This document shows, piece by piece, positions 16,501-25,283 of a stretch of 64,000 bases of DNA. Position 1 is the first letter of the stretch. Each line of letters opens with the position of its first letter. The notes below the pieces were generated by a model that was not told where the DNA came from, searched no databases, and was given only the letters and a program-made list of their open reading frames with translations. The stretch is from an uncultured Lachnospiraceae bacterium. GTDB lineage: Bacteria > Bacillota > Clostridia > Lachnospirales > Lachnospiraceae. The translations under genes were made by a program, and so were the position numbers. The stretch is from the NCBI GenBank assembly GCA_910585465.1, contig CAJUEW010000008.1:1-64000 (forward strand), written 5' to 3'.

Positions 16501-17172
16501 ATGAAGCGGAATAAAATTTTGAAAATCGTGGTTGATATTGGAATGACAGTCATGCTGCTGCTTCTGATGACTTATGAGCTGATTGGCGAGGCGGTGCATG
16601 AGTGGCTTGGAATCGGGATGTTTGGTCTTTTCATTATCCACCATATTTTGAACCGAAAATGGAGTCGGTGTATCTTCAAAGGGAAATATACAGTATTGCG
16701 TGTATGGCAGACCATTCTTGTGATTGGAATCCTGCTTACAATGGCCGGATCTATGTATAGCGGAGTGATCCTTTCCGAACACGCATTGTCATTTCTGCCA
16801 ATCAAAGGCGGGCGGGCTTTTGCCAGAGAGGTTCACATGCTTTCTTCCTATTGGGGATTTATACTGATGTCGCTTCATATTGGACTGCATTGGTGCATAA
16901 TGCTGGGAATGGCAAAACGATTTGTAAAGGAACTTCCTGCTGCCGGAAAATGGCTGCTTCGTGGGATTGCCGCTTTCATCGCCGGATATGGAGTATATGC
17001 TTTCATACAGCGGGAAATCGGGCAGTATATGCTCTTAAAAAATCATTTTGCTTTCTTTGATTTTGAGGAACCGCTAATTTTCTTTCTGGCGGATTATATA
17101 GCAGTCATGACTTTGTTTGTGTGGGTGAGCCATTACTTTTCTAAGGGGCTGAGATACATAAAGAGAGAATAA
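16501..17172 (+). CDS. DUF4405 domain membrane protein
   Basis: The 223-residue protein has five or six transmembrane helices and several helix-embedded His residues (LFIIHHILNRKW, EVHMLSSYWGFILMSLHIGLHW). This is the pattern of DUF4405 proteins, which look like heme or quinone-linked four-helix cytochrome relatives. AGGAGG precedes the start. It is the last intact gene of the redox cluster and probably provided its membrane electron link. Its function has not been established in this family. Confidence 0.8.
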   Translation: MKRNKILKIVVDIGMTVMLLLLMTYELIGEAVHEWLGIGMFGLFIIHHILNRKWSRCIFKGKYTVLRVWQTILVIGILLTMAGSMYSGVILSEHALSFLPIKGGRAFAREVHMLSSYWGFILMSLHIGLHWCIMLGMAKRFVKELPAAGKWLLRGIAAFIAGYGVYAFIQREIGQYMLLKNHFAFFDFEEPLIFFLADYIAVMTLFVWVSHYFSKGLRYIKRE

Positions 17173-17173
17173 T

Positions 17174-17380
17174 AAGAAATTAGATGATTACATCCTTTTG
17201 TGCCTGCTTGCAGCAAATGAGGGGTATGTCCTTACTTATAATCAGATATACCAGAAGGTTTGGGGAGAGGCAGCGTTTGGAAGTACGAATAATGCGATTA
17301 AATGCCACATTCGGAATCTCCGTGAAAAATTGCGGGAAGCAAATTCGGATGCCCGATTTTCAAGAAACTGGAGACTATGA
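17174..17380 (+). pseudogene. OmpR/PhoB-type response regulator, C-terminal fragment
   Basis: Starting immediately after the DUF4405 stop codon, 68 codons encode part of a winged-helix effector domain: LLCLLAANEGYVLTYNQIYQKVWGE and STNNAIKCHIRNLREKLREA. The receiver domain is missing, and the last wing (normally IRTVRGVGYxF-like) is replaced by a short out-of-family tail. A terminator follows. There is no histidine kinase nearby. Confidence 0.7.
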
Positions 17381-17424
17381 AAAAGACGGGCAAAAAGCAA
17401 TCGCTTCTCACCCGTCTTTTTTTC
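17380..17424 (+). terminator. Rho-independent terminator closing the redox cluster
   Basis: AAAAAGACGGG pairs with CCCGTCTTTTT around a 20-nt loop, followed by further T residues. The A-run on the other arm lets it act in both directions. Confidence 0.8.
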
Positions 17425-17503
17425 ACCCTGTATGACAGCTACCCTATTTCAGTTTGTTGGTTGATACTGTTTTATGAATAGCTGCCATTCAGCCGCCTTT
17501 TCA

Positions 17504-17576
17504 TGGAGATAGCAGGACTCGAACCTGTGACCCTCTACACGTCAAGCAGATGCTCTCCCAGCTGAGCTATATCTCC
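17504..17576 (-). tRNA. tRNA-Val (GAC)
   Basis: The minus strand folds into a cloverleaf with a perfect 7-bp acceptor stem (GGAGATA/TATCTCC), a D arm, and anticodon stem TCTGC/GTAGA holding loop TTGACGT, giving anticodon GAC. It has a 5-nt variable loop and a T arm containing TTCGAGT. The outermost T-stem pair is A-C, and the CCA end is not encoded. Confidence 0.92.
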
Positions 17577-17620
17577 ATGAAATAATTGTAACATGATTTA
17601 TTCCAAAATACAAACAAATT

Positions 17621-19873
17621 CTACCGGATTATCAGTTTCCCGTCTTTCACATCCAGCAGACAGCTTCCGCCCCGCTTCAGTCTGCCGAACAGCAAAAGCT
17701 CCGCCAGCAGCGGCTTTACCTCTCCGGCAATGACACGGTCGATCTCCCTGGCACCATACTCTTTGGTAATTCCCGCCCTTCTTACATATTCTGAGGCCTC
17801 CGGCGTCACGGTAAATTCCACCTTCCGGGCTCTCAGTCTGTCAGCCAGCTCCTTCAGCTTTTTCTCCGTAATCTTCTGTGCCATCTTGTCATCCATACTG
17901 CAAAACAATACAATTCTGCTTAAGCGGTTCCTGAATTCCGGCTGGAAGGTCTTATTTACCGCATCTGTCAGCGCTTCCATATTTACAGCCGGGCTGCCGA
18001 ACCCAATCCGGCTCTTTCCCACCTGCCCGGCCCCTGCATTGGATGTCATAATCAGGATCACATTTCTGAAGTCCGCCTTTCTGCCCTGATTGTCTGTCAG
18101 CGTGGCATAATCCATCACCTGCAGAAGTACATTAAAAATATCCGGATGGGCTTTCTCAATCTCATCCAGCAAAAGCACTCCATGAGGGTGGCGGCGGATT
18201 TCTTCTGTCAGAATCCCTCCCTCCTCATAGCCCACATAGCCGGCAGGCGCACCGATTAATTTTGCCACTGTATGCTTTTCTGCATATTCGCTCATATCAA
18301 AACGCAGAAAGGATATCCCAAGCGCCTCCGACAGTGCCTTCGCAAGCTCTGTCTTTCCCACTCCGGTAGCGCCCACGAACAGAAATGAAGCAATAGGCTT
18401 ATTTTCCTCATTTAACCCTGCCCTGGAGAATTTCACCGCGTTTACTACCTGATTCACCGCCTCATCCTGCCCGAAAATTTGAGCCTTCAGTTGGTTTTCT
18501 AAAAGGGCCAGCTTTTCCGCCTCTCCCTTTTCCACTGTCTGGACAGGAATATTACAGATCTTTGCCAGCACTTCATCAATCAACGCTTTATTTACAGTCT
18601 GGCTTTTCTGTTCCAGAGGATGAAGCCTCCGGTAAGCCCCGGCCTCATCTATCAGATCAATGGCCTTATCCGGAAGGAACCTTTCATTTATATAGCGGCT
18701 GCTGACTTCCACTGCATGTTCCAGCACTCCGGTTCCGTATCGGATGCCATGAAATTTCTCATACCCCGGCTTCAGTCCTTTTAAAATCTCCACGGCCTCT
18801 TCCTTTGTCGGCTCCTTGATGTCCACATTCTGAAACCGCCTGACCAGACTTTTACTTCCGGAAAAGTGCTTTTTGTACTCTTCATAAGTGGTAGCTCCGA
18901 TAAAGCGGATATGTCCCGATGCCAAATACGGTTTCAGAAGATTCGCCACATCCAGGCTGCCTCCGTTTACCGCTCCGGCCCCCACAATATTATGAATCTC
19001 GTCCAGATACAGAATCGGCCGCTCTTCTCCGGAAAGACCCTCCATAACCTCCTTGAACCGTTTTTCAAAATCCCCCCGGTACTGGGAGCCTGCCAGCAGA
19101 CCTCCCAGATCCAGCGCATAGAGCACTGCCCCCTGAAGAGTAACCGGCACCTGGCCTTTGATAATTTTCTGAGCCAGTCCATAGGCCAGAGCTGTTTTTC
19201 CCACTCCCGGCTCTCCGATATGAAGCACATTATTTTTATCCTTCCTGCAAAGAATCTGAATCGTCCGTTCCAGCTCTGACTTACGGCCAATCAACGGATT
19301 CTGTTTCCGGCAGGTATCATTCATGTCCTCCAGAAAGCTTTTCCAGCGCAGATTCCCTGCGGCTTTGCCCGGAGTATTCTCTGTTCCTTCTCCGTCCGCA
19401 GACAGTTTCTGCTCCTGTTTCTGTCCCGTCTCCCTGTCCCTTTCCGCTGACAGGCTTTCTCTGGACATTTCTCCCATTATTTCTATCAGATTCACATCCT
19501 GCACAGTCAGATAATACAGTCCGTAACTGTCCTCCAGGTTCAGAACTGCCGACAGAAGATGACTCACATCCACAGCCCCACGTCCGCTTGCCTGGGCCTG
19601 TTCCTCCGACATACGAAAGATCCTTTCGGTGTCTAATGTCATGCTGACCTGCTCTTCCTTATCTGCAGTCCCGGCCTGCTCCTTTAAAAAGCCCAGCAGA
19701 TCCTGCCGGAGCTTCTCAATCCTTCCTCCGAAGGCTTCATATTCTTTGGAAAATACTTCATCAAATGTCATCCCGTATATCATGTGTTCCGGCATAAAAT
19801 ATCGGTGATGGGCCTCCTGAGCCAGCCTCACTGCATACTCCATCACCCTCTGCATATTCTCTGTAAAATTCAT
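17621..19873 (-). CDS. clpA: ATP-dependent Clp protease ATP-binding subunit ClpA
   Basis: The 750-residue AAA+ unfoldase has a Clp N-domain (about 1-145) and two ATPase modules. The Walker A motifs are GEPGVGKTAL (about residue 220) and GATGVGKTEL (about 505); the Walker B motifs are LYLDEI and LLLDEI. A ClpB D2-small domain ends the protein. An IGF-type loop (SRIGFGSP) for docking to ClpP is present, and there is no ClpB-type middle coiled coil. Length and order match ClpA (about 758 residues in Escherichia coli). The adaptor clpS is immediately upstream on the same strand, confirming ClpA rather than ClpC. Confidence 0.93.
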   Translation of the reverse strand: MNFTENMQRVMEYAVRLAQEAHHRYFMPEHMIYGMTFDEVFSKEYEAFGGRIEKLRQDLLGFLKEQAGTADKEEQVSMTLDTERIFRMSEEQAQASGRGAVDVSHLLSAVLNLEDSYGLYYLTVQDVNLIEIMGEMSRESLSAERDRETGQKQEQKLSADGEGTENTPGKAAGNLRWKSFLEDMNDTCRKQNPLIGRKSELERTIQILCRKDKNNVLHIGEPGVGKTALAYGLAQKIIKGQVPVTLQGAVLYALDLGGLLAGSQYRGDFEKRFKEVMEGLSGEERPILYLDEIHNIVGAGAVNGGSLDVANLLKPYLASGHIRFIGATTYEEYKKHFSGSKSLVRRFQNVDIKEPTKEEAVEILKGLKPGYEKFHGIRYGTGVLEHAVEVSSRYINERFLPDKAIDLIDEAGAYRRLHPLEQKSQTVNKALIDEVLAKICNIPVQTVEKGEAEKLALLENQLKAQIFGQDEAVNQVVNAVKFSRAGLNEENKPIASFLFVGATGVGKTELAKALSEALGISFLRFDMSEYAEKHTVAKLIGAPAGYVGYEEGGILTEEIRRHPHGVLLLDEIEKAHPDIFNVLLQVMDYATLTDNQGRKADFRNVILIMTSNAGAGQVGKSRIGFGSPAVNMEALTDAVNKTFQPEFRNRLSRIVLFCSMDDKMAQKITEKKLKELADRLRARKVEFTVTPEASEYVRRAGITKEYGAREIDRVIAGEVKPLLAELLLFGRLKRGGSCLLDVKDGKLIIR

Positions 19874-19913
19874 TCCTTTGTCCTATTCTATGTTCTGTCA
19901 AAGCATTCGTATT

Positions 19914-20216
19914 CTATGGCTGGCAAACAGCCTCCACCTTCAGCGGATGCCCCTCCGCCCTTGCCCACTGCACTGCCTCTGCTGCTTTCGTCCGGGCAAT
20001 ATCCTTTGGATAGACCCCGGCTACCGCATAACTTCCTTTGTGGATACTCAGCATCAGGGCAACTGCGTCTTTCTCTTCCTTGTCAAAGATCTGCATCAGC
20101 ACCTCAACCACAAAATCCATCGGCGTAAAGTCATCGTTGTAAATCAGAACCTGATACTGCCTGGGAATTTTCACCCGGTCCTTCGTCCGTTCTTTTATGC
20201 TCTCTTTTGTCCCCAT
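19914..20216 (-). CDS. clpS: ATP-dependent Clp protease adaptor ClpS
   Basis: The 100-residue adaptor has the family motifs YQVLIYNDDFTPMDFVVEVL and the late HKGSYAVAGVYPKDIARTKA. ClpS delivers N-degron substrates to ClpA. ATG 20216 is preceded by GGAGG; the open frame upstream to 20327 overlaps the helicase gene and does not look like ClpS. The gene lies between the helicase (28 bp) and clpA (40 bp). Confidence 0.93.
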   Translation of the reverse strand: MGTKESIKERTKDRVKIPRQYQVLIYNDDFTPMDFVVEVLMQIFDKEEKDAVALMLSIHKGSYAVAGVYPKDIARTKAAEAVQWARAEGHPLKVEAVCQP

Positions 20217-20244
20217 AGCCCGTCCTCCATGATTATCCTTCTGG

Positions 20245-22179
20245 TTATTTCCGGTTATAGCATCCGTCGCACACCTGAAACGGCGAGCCAAGCGGAAGCA
20301 GTTTTCCGCAGTAGCGGCAGCGGGCAATATAGTTATGCTTGCCCTTGCTCAGATACCGCATGATTGCCATCTCGGTTTTTTCCCGCTCCATATTCAGCCA
20401 TTCCTCGTCGATTACCTTCTGCATCCGATGCGAAAACTGATAATACAGATCAAGCTGCTTGTAATAGGTTTCGTATTGCATAATCCCCTTGCTTTTGTCC
20501 CGGTATAATACCGGCTTTTCCAGTGAAATATCCGCCGTATAGGTCTTGCAGTATAAAAGCCACAAGGCAACCACCCTTTTATCCTTGATATCAATCGGAC
20601 AGGTAATCATCTTATATAAAATATGCTTATTTTCAAAACCGTCAATCATATTTTTCCAGCGCCTGGCCTGCTCATACAAATAGAGCGCCTCATCAATATT
20701 TTCCTTAACAAATGGCTCTGACGGCGTTACATCGTGCCAGATTTTTAAAAGCTCGTCAAGCGGCGCATCGATATCCAAAAGAATCTGAGGAAATCCAAGG
20801 TTCACCTGCGTAACCGGTTCCTCCTGCGCCTCATACCTCTCCCTGATATATTCCAGCTCCTCCTTCCCCATGGCATTTACATAACCGGAATTGTAAATAC
20901 CGAACCGTCCTGCCCGTCCGGCAATCTGCTTAATCTCAGATACAAGCAGCGGACGTCTGCTGACTCCATCGTATTTGTCCGCCTGCAGAAATATGATTCT
21001 GCGGACCGGCAGATTCAGTCCCATTCCAATGGCATCCGTGGCCACAACCACCTTTGTTCTTCCGCTGTTGAACTGCTGCATCTGACGGCGGCGGATTTCC
21101 GGAGGAAGACTTCCGTAGATTACGCTGGCGTCCACCCTCTGCTCCTCCAGTCTGCCCGCCACATCCAAAACGGATTTCTTAGAAAATACAATCAGAGCAT
21201 CTCCCTGTTTCACATCCTCCGGAAATCTGAATGGCTCCTCCTCACAGAGCAGCTCAGTTTTGCGGATGTATCTTTGAGTCTCATAATCGTCTCCGCAAAG
21301 CTCTATCAGATGAATCACGGCCTGCTCTGCCGCGGGGCTCATACAGATATGGATTTCTCCCGCCCGGAGCCCCAGTATCGCCTTTGTCCAGGAGTGCCCT
21401 CTGTCCGGATCCGTAACCATCTGAGCCTCGTCAATAACTGCAATATCATAATCCTCATCAAAGTCCGCCATCTCAATAGTGGAAGCCATCACCCTGCTGT
21501 CCTCCTCTTCAATGCATTCCTGCCCGGTCCGCATGGTGCAGGGCACACCACTCTTTTTCATCTGCTCATAAACTTCCAGTGCCAGCAGACGCAAAGGCCC
21601 CAGATATACGCCTCTCTCTGCCAGTTTAAGCCTCTCTAACGACTGAAAGGTCTTGCCGCTGTTGGTAGGGCCGATATGCAGAATAAAGCGCCGGCGCATT
21701 TCCCGAACCTCTGAAAACTCCATCTCCGGACGCATAGGAACCAGCTCCAGAATCTTATTCTTTACCTTATGCTGACGAAACTGGGGGTAGAGGGTAAATA
21801 ATGTTTCCTGGCAGATACGTCCCGGCATGGCACGTCTCAGATATGCGAGAAATTCTCCGTTCACACCATTTCTTTGTTCTTCTAAAAGCACACTGATGTC
21901 CAGCTGCATCAGCTTTGGCAGAAACTCCTCATTCACCAGCCGGATAATATTTTCCTGATTTTTCCGAAATCCAAAGCCTGCCGCATTTTTCACCTGTCTG
22001 TGCAGCTCCTCCAGATTCCGGATATTGACACGGGCAGGCTTCGCATTTTTCAGCGTTCTTTGAAGAGCCTCTATCCTTTTCTCCATCCCTGCGTATTTGG
22101 GCGGTCTCCGGGATTTTTTCCTGGCGGCTCCGGCATATTGCTCAATATAGAATTGTAATAGTCTTTTCCTGTGTATCAT
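20245..22179 (-). CDS. Suv3-like ATP-dependent RNA helicase with C-terminal zinc ribbon
   Basis: The 644-residue superfamily 2 helicase has motif I GPTNSGKT (about 172), DEAQ in motif II (AVIDEAQMVTD), IVFSKKSV for the start of the second RecA domain, and motif VI QIAGRAGRFG. The GPTNSGKT plus GYLGPLRLLA-like context is characteristic of SUV3, the helicase of the mitochondrial degradosome. A C-terminal CRYCGKLLPLG...CDGC pair of Cys motifs should bind zinc. A bacterial Suv3 homologue probably acts in RNA turnover, perhaps with PNPase; that is inference. It is upstream of clpS-clpA on one strand. Confidence 0.85.
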   Translation of the reverse strand: MIHRKRLLQFYIEQYAGAARKKSRRPPKYAGMEKRIEALQRTLKNAKPARVNIRNLEELHRQVKNAAGFGFRKNQENIIRLVNEEFLPKLMQLDISVLLEEQRNGVNGEFLAYLRRAMPGRICQETLFTLYPQFRQHKVKNKILELVPMRPEMEFSEVREMRRRFILHIGPTNSGKTFQSLERLKLAERGVYLGPLRLLALEVYEQMKKSGVPCTMRTGQECIEEEDSRVMASTIEMADFDEDYDIAVIDEAQMVTDPDRGHSWTKAILGLRAGEIHICMSPAAEQAVIHLIELCGDDYETQRYIRKTELLCEEEPFRFPEDVKQGDALIVFSKKSVLDVAGRLEEQRVDASVIYGSLPPEIRRRQMQQFNSGRTKVVVATDAIGMGLNLPVRRIIFLQADKYDGVSRRPLLVSEIKQIAGRAGRFGIYNSGYVNAMGKEELEYIRERYEAQEEPVTQVNLGFPQILLDIDAPLDELLKIWHDVTPSEPFVKENIDEALYLYEQARRWKNMIDGFENKHILYKMITCPIDIKDKRVVALWLLYCKTYTADISLEKPVLYRDKSKGIMQYETYYKQLDLYYQFSHRMQKVIDEEWLNMEREKTEMAIMRYLSKGKHNYIARCRYCGKLLPLGSPFQVCDGCYNRK

Positions 22180-22191
22180 CTTTTCTCCTGT

Positions 22192-22677
22192 CTATGGCCG
22201 CGCTGCCGCCTTAAGTGTCTCCCCGGCCAGCCGATATACGGTCCATCCCTCCATTGGCTCAGCGCCAAGAGACAGATAAAAATCAATACTTGTCTGATTC
22301 CAGTCCAGACAGCTCCATTCCAGTCTCCCACAGCCCCTCTCAGACGCAATCTGCGCCAGCTTCCTGATCATCGCTTTTCCATATCCGTTTCCCCGATACT
22401 CCAGCCGGATATATAAATCCTCCAGATAGATTCCTGCGCGTCCGAGAAAAGTAGAAAAATTATGGAAGAACAGAGCATAACCGAGCACCTCATTGCCCGC
22501 CATGGGAAAAATCACTTCCGCCCGCTTTTTTTCAAACAGCCACTCCTCCAGCATTTTCTCTGTCGCCACAACTTCCCTTTCCAGCCTCTCATACCTGGCC
22601 AGCTCCTTAATCAGCTCCAGAATGAGCGGCACATCTCTTTTTTCCGCATAACGAAATGACAGCTTCTTCTCACCCAT
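22192..22677 (-). CDS. GNAT N-acetyltransferase (diamine acetyltransferase-like)
   Basis: The 161-residue protein has the GNAT fold, with the acetyl-CoA loop RLEYRGNGYGKAMIRKL (motif A, Q/RxxGxG/A) and LEWSCLDWNQTSIDFYLSLGAEPM near the C-terminus. The last motif is typical of spermidine/spermine acetyltransferase relatives, so a polyamine or similar amine is a likely acceptor. Its start codon overlaps the yaaA stop region by eight bases, so the two are translationally linked. Confidence 0.85.
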   Translation of the reverse strand: MGEKKLSFRYAEKRDVPLILELIKELARYERLEREVVATEKMLEEWLFEKKRAEVIFPMAGNEVLGYALFFHNFSTFLGRAGIYLEDLYIRLEYRGNGYGKAMIRKLAQIASERGCGRLEWSCLDWNQTSIDFYLSLGAEPMEGWTVYRLAGETLKAAARP

Positions 22678-23437
22678 TACCTATTCCCCTTTCCTTGATA
22701 AATACATACGTTTTCTCATCCGAGCGCTCCCTGGAAAACCGATAGCCAAGCTCCTGGAACTGCTTTACGTCTTCCAGGCTCTCTGCCTGACGCACTGCCA
22801 GAAAACGCGCCATTTCTCCCCTGGCCATCTTGGCAGGAGTTCCCTTTTCCACAACCCTTCCATTTACCAGTTCTCCAAATACGCAGGTAATAAAATCTAT
22901 ATTCTCTTTATCTGTCAGGTGACGGGAAATACATCTGCTGTACTCCTTTGACGCCAGATTCAGTATCAGAGAATCCTCTGAGCACAGATACTCTGCCAAT
23001 GTGTTTCCCCAGAAATCATACATAGAATCAATTTCCGGACCTCCAAGCTTTGCCTGCATCTCCAGCCGGTACGGAACCACTCCGTCAAATGGCTTTAAAA
23101 GCCCGTAAAAGCCTGACAAAATTCTCAGATGGCTTTGTAAATATTCCAGTGAAGGCTCCTCCATCACCCTGGGGGAAAGATGCTGGTACTGAATTCCCTC
23201 ATAGGAAAGCACCGCCGGAGTCAGTAAGCTGTACAGATCCATCTCCTGAAATCTCCGGTAGTTCAGCCTTGCCAGTTTATCATTACACTTCCATATTTTT
23301 TTACATTGGTTATAATCCAGCCTCTGTATGTATTCTGCCAGAATACGTGTTTTCTCCAGGTATACGGGCAGCTCCCGATAAGAAGCCGTGTCCGTATCCA
23401 CATTCATTTTTTTAGCCGGAGATATTATAATCTTCAT
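22670..23437 (-). CDS. yaaA: Peroxide stress protein YaaA (UPF0246)
   Basis: The 255-residue protein begins MKIIISPAKKMN, the hallmark of YaaA, and contains SGFYGLLKPFDGVVPYRLEMQAKL. YaaA is known to limit intracellular iron and DNA damage during peroxide stress. The start is set at 23437 by the family N-terminus, although the upstream site (AAGAAAA) is weak. An in-frame extension to 23503 would cross a strong terminator hairpin and overlap the preceding gene. Confidence 0.92.
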   Translation of the reverse strand: MKIIISPAKKMNVDTDTASYRELPVYLEKTRILAEYIQRLDYNQCKKIWKCNDKLARLNYRRFQEMDLYSLLTPAVLSYEGIQYQHLSPRVMEEPSLEYLQSHLRILSGFYGLLKPFDGVVPYRLEMQAKLGGPEIDSMYDFWGNTLAEYLCSEDSLILNLASKEYSRCISRHLTDKENIDFITCVFGELVNGRVVEKGTPAKMARGEMARFLAVRQAESLEDVKQFQELGYRFSRERSDEKTYVFIKERGIGNG

Positions 23438-23462
23438 ATATTTTCTTAAATTAAAGGATGCT

Positions 23463-23494
23463 GCAAAAGGAGCCGGGTTGCCGGCTCCTTTTGC
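23463..23494 (-). terminator. Perfect 14-bp terminator hairpin between the ferredoxin-type gene and yaaA
   Basis: GCAAAAGGAGCCGG and CCGGCTCCTTTTGC flank a 4-nt loop. The T4 run forms part of the stem on either strand, so it may work in both directions. It begins five bases after the stop of the upstream gene. Confidence 0.75.
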
Positions 23495-23499
23495 AACGC

Positions 23500-24807
23500 T
23501 CACTTTCTGTCATATTTTTTCTGCATAGATAACAGCCTGTCCAGATAAACAGACTTAAACTGCCTGCTGGCAAGAGCCTGTTTCATCGGCGGCAGCTTCA
23601 GAATCACCCCGAACACAGCCGCCATAGCCCGGTGGCTGGCAAACGCCTGATTATCGAATATCAGATTCTGTAAAGTTCCCTTTTCAATGGCCTGGAGCAC
23701 AAAGCGGTGAGTACTGTTGACCGGGGTAATTACCTGTACCGGACGGCGTTCCATCTCAATCGCCTTAACCGGGCAGTTCCTTGCGCAGACACCGCAGCCC
23801 AGACAGATTTCCGTGTCTACCGACGCATGCTTTTTTGTTTTCGCTCCGTTCGGCTTTTCCCTTTCCTCTTCTATGGCAATGGCAAGAATGGGACAAGCCT
23901 TGGCACACTTCCCGCAGCCGATACATGTTTCCAGAGAAACCTTTGGTATATAATTGGTCGTAGCCACCGGCTGCATGGGACTGAACCTTCTGGCCGCCTG
24001 CAATGCCTCACAGCAACAGCCGCAGCAGTTACAGATAAATGCCGGATGCTCTCTTACATTTTCCCCAATCTGCACCAGATTGCTCTCATAGGAAAGCTGG
24101 AGAACCTCTTTTGCTTCCTCTCTGGAGATAAGACGCGCATACTCTCCATGCTCTGCCAGAGAACGGGCTACATTATCAAAGGTCAGGCATACATCCCACG
24201 GAGCATCAATCTCACAAGGATGACCTGCATGATAAGCTTTATGACGGCAGTAACAGGTTCCCAGCCCGATGTACTGCGCTTCTTCAACAATATGGCTTGC
24301 ACGCTCATAATCCAGAATATGGTTTGTTTTGTCACTGGCCAGCACCGGCTCCTGCACATAGACGCGCCCCAGTCTGGTCTCCGTGGCAAAAAACAGATCT
24401 TTTACAAAGTCCTCTTCCACATTCATATACTGCCAGTAAAGCTCACTTAAATATTTCTGGTCAATATCTCCTCTGGTACGCATTAAAGCAAATTCAATAA
24501 ATCCTGCCATAGGCGGCGGCATTACAAACTGTCTCTCCCCATGATATTCTGAATCCACCAGAAGAGCCTTCTCACAAAGATGATCTAAAAGCTTCTCTGC
24601 TTTTGTCTCTGTGGTTCCCCATATTTTTGCCGCTTTTTTTAAGGTAAACGGACGGACCGGAAGCAAAGCTACCCATTTTGCTTCTTTTTCCGTATACAGC
24701 ACCTGCAAAATTTTATATAACGTATCCGAAGGCGGAGCGCCCTGTGTAAACCAGTTAATTCGTTCTTCCAGACTTCTGTAGGCATCTCTGGTAGTTAAAT
24801 GTCCCAT
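23500..24807 (-). CDS. 4Fe-4S dicluster domain protein
   Basis: The 435-residue cytoplasmic protein has an N-terminal winged-helix-like region (about 30-85), a central Cys-rich region (GTCYCRHKAYHAGHPC and ICNCCGCCCE), and two C-terminal ferredoxin motifs (CIGCGKCAKACP and CLGCGVCARNCP) for two [4Fe-4S] clusters. Such proteins are widespread in anaerobes with no assigned reaction; they probably transfer electrons. It is monocistronic between a terminator and tRNA-Pro. The start is preceded by a G-rich site (GGGGGAAG). Confidence 0.85.
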   Translation of the reverse strand: MGHLTTRDAYRSLEERINWFTQGAPPSDTLYKILQVLYTEKEAKWVALLPVRPFTLKKAAKIWGTTETKAEKLLDHLCEKALLVDSEYHGERQFVMPPPMAGFIEFALMRTRGDIDQKYLSELYWQYMNVEEDFVKDLFFATETRLGRVYVQEPVLASDKTNHILDYERASHIVEEAQYIGLGTCYCRHKAYHAGHPCEIDAPWDVCLTFDNVARSLAEHGEYARLISREEAKEVLQLSYESNLVQIGENVREHPAFICNCCGCCCEALQAARRFSPMQPVATTNYIPKVSLETCIGCGKCAKACPILAIAIEEEREKPNGAKTKKHASVDTEICLGCGVCARNCPVKAIEMERRPVQVITPVNSTHRFVLQAIEKGTLQNLIFDNQAFASHRAMAAVFGVILKLPPMKQALASRQFKSVYLDRLLSMQKKYDRK

Positions 24808-24951
24808 ACTGTCTTCCCCCTTCCATTTCTATTGTGTATTATCATAACACAAACAGGAAATTTTTCAAAGGCAGTCTTTTACCAGTACCGGCCATGTCCG
24901 CCTACGGAAACTTAAAAAACCCTGACGCTTATTTCCGGAGTCTTGATACAA

Positions 24952-24990
24952 AAAAAGAACCGGAAAATCTTTACCTTCAAGATTTTCCGG
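24952..24990 (-). terminator. Terminator of tRNA-Pro
   Basis: CCGGAAAATCTT and AAGATTTTCCGG form a 12-bp stem with a 7-nt loop. On the minus strand it is followed by TTCTTTTTTT, and it lies 16 bp beyond the tRNA 3' end. Confidence 0.85.
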
Positions 24991-25006
24991 CGCCCCTGCC
25001 AAGGAA

Positions 25007-25080
25007 TCGATGCGACAGGATTTGAACCTGCGACCTCTGCGTCCCGAACGCAGCGCTCTACCAAGCTGAGCCACGCATCG
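25007..25080 (-). tRNA. tRNA-Pro (CGG)
   Basis: The minus strand gives a full cloverleaf with acceptor stem CGATGCG/CGCATCG, discriminator A, anticodon stem CTGCG/CGCAG and loop TTCGGGA, so the anticodon is CGG. The T arm contains TTCAAAT. CCA is not encoded. A terminator follows. Confidence 0.95.
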
Positions 25081-25212
25081 TTTTAATTGTTTTTCAACTG
25101 CGAACTCGTTTATTATACACTGAATTAAAGTATTTGTAAAGTCTTTTTTTGATATTTTTATATTTTAGTCATTATAAAAAACAAATATTCTTCATCATAT
25201 TCTTCCCCTGAA

Positions 25213-25241
25213 TTGAGACCAGCAGAAAAATATGCTATGAT
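25213..25241 (+). promoter_or_regulatory. Sigma-A promoter for the membrane protein gene
   Basis: TTGAGA (25213-25218) and TATGAT (25236-25241) are separated by 17 bp, 43 bp before the start codon. Confidence 0.6.
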
Positions 25242-25283
25242 AATAAAAATCACAGTTAAATTCATATCAGGAGAAATATTATT

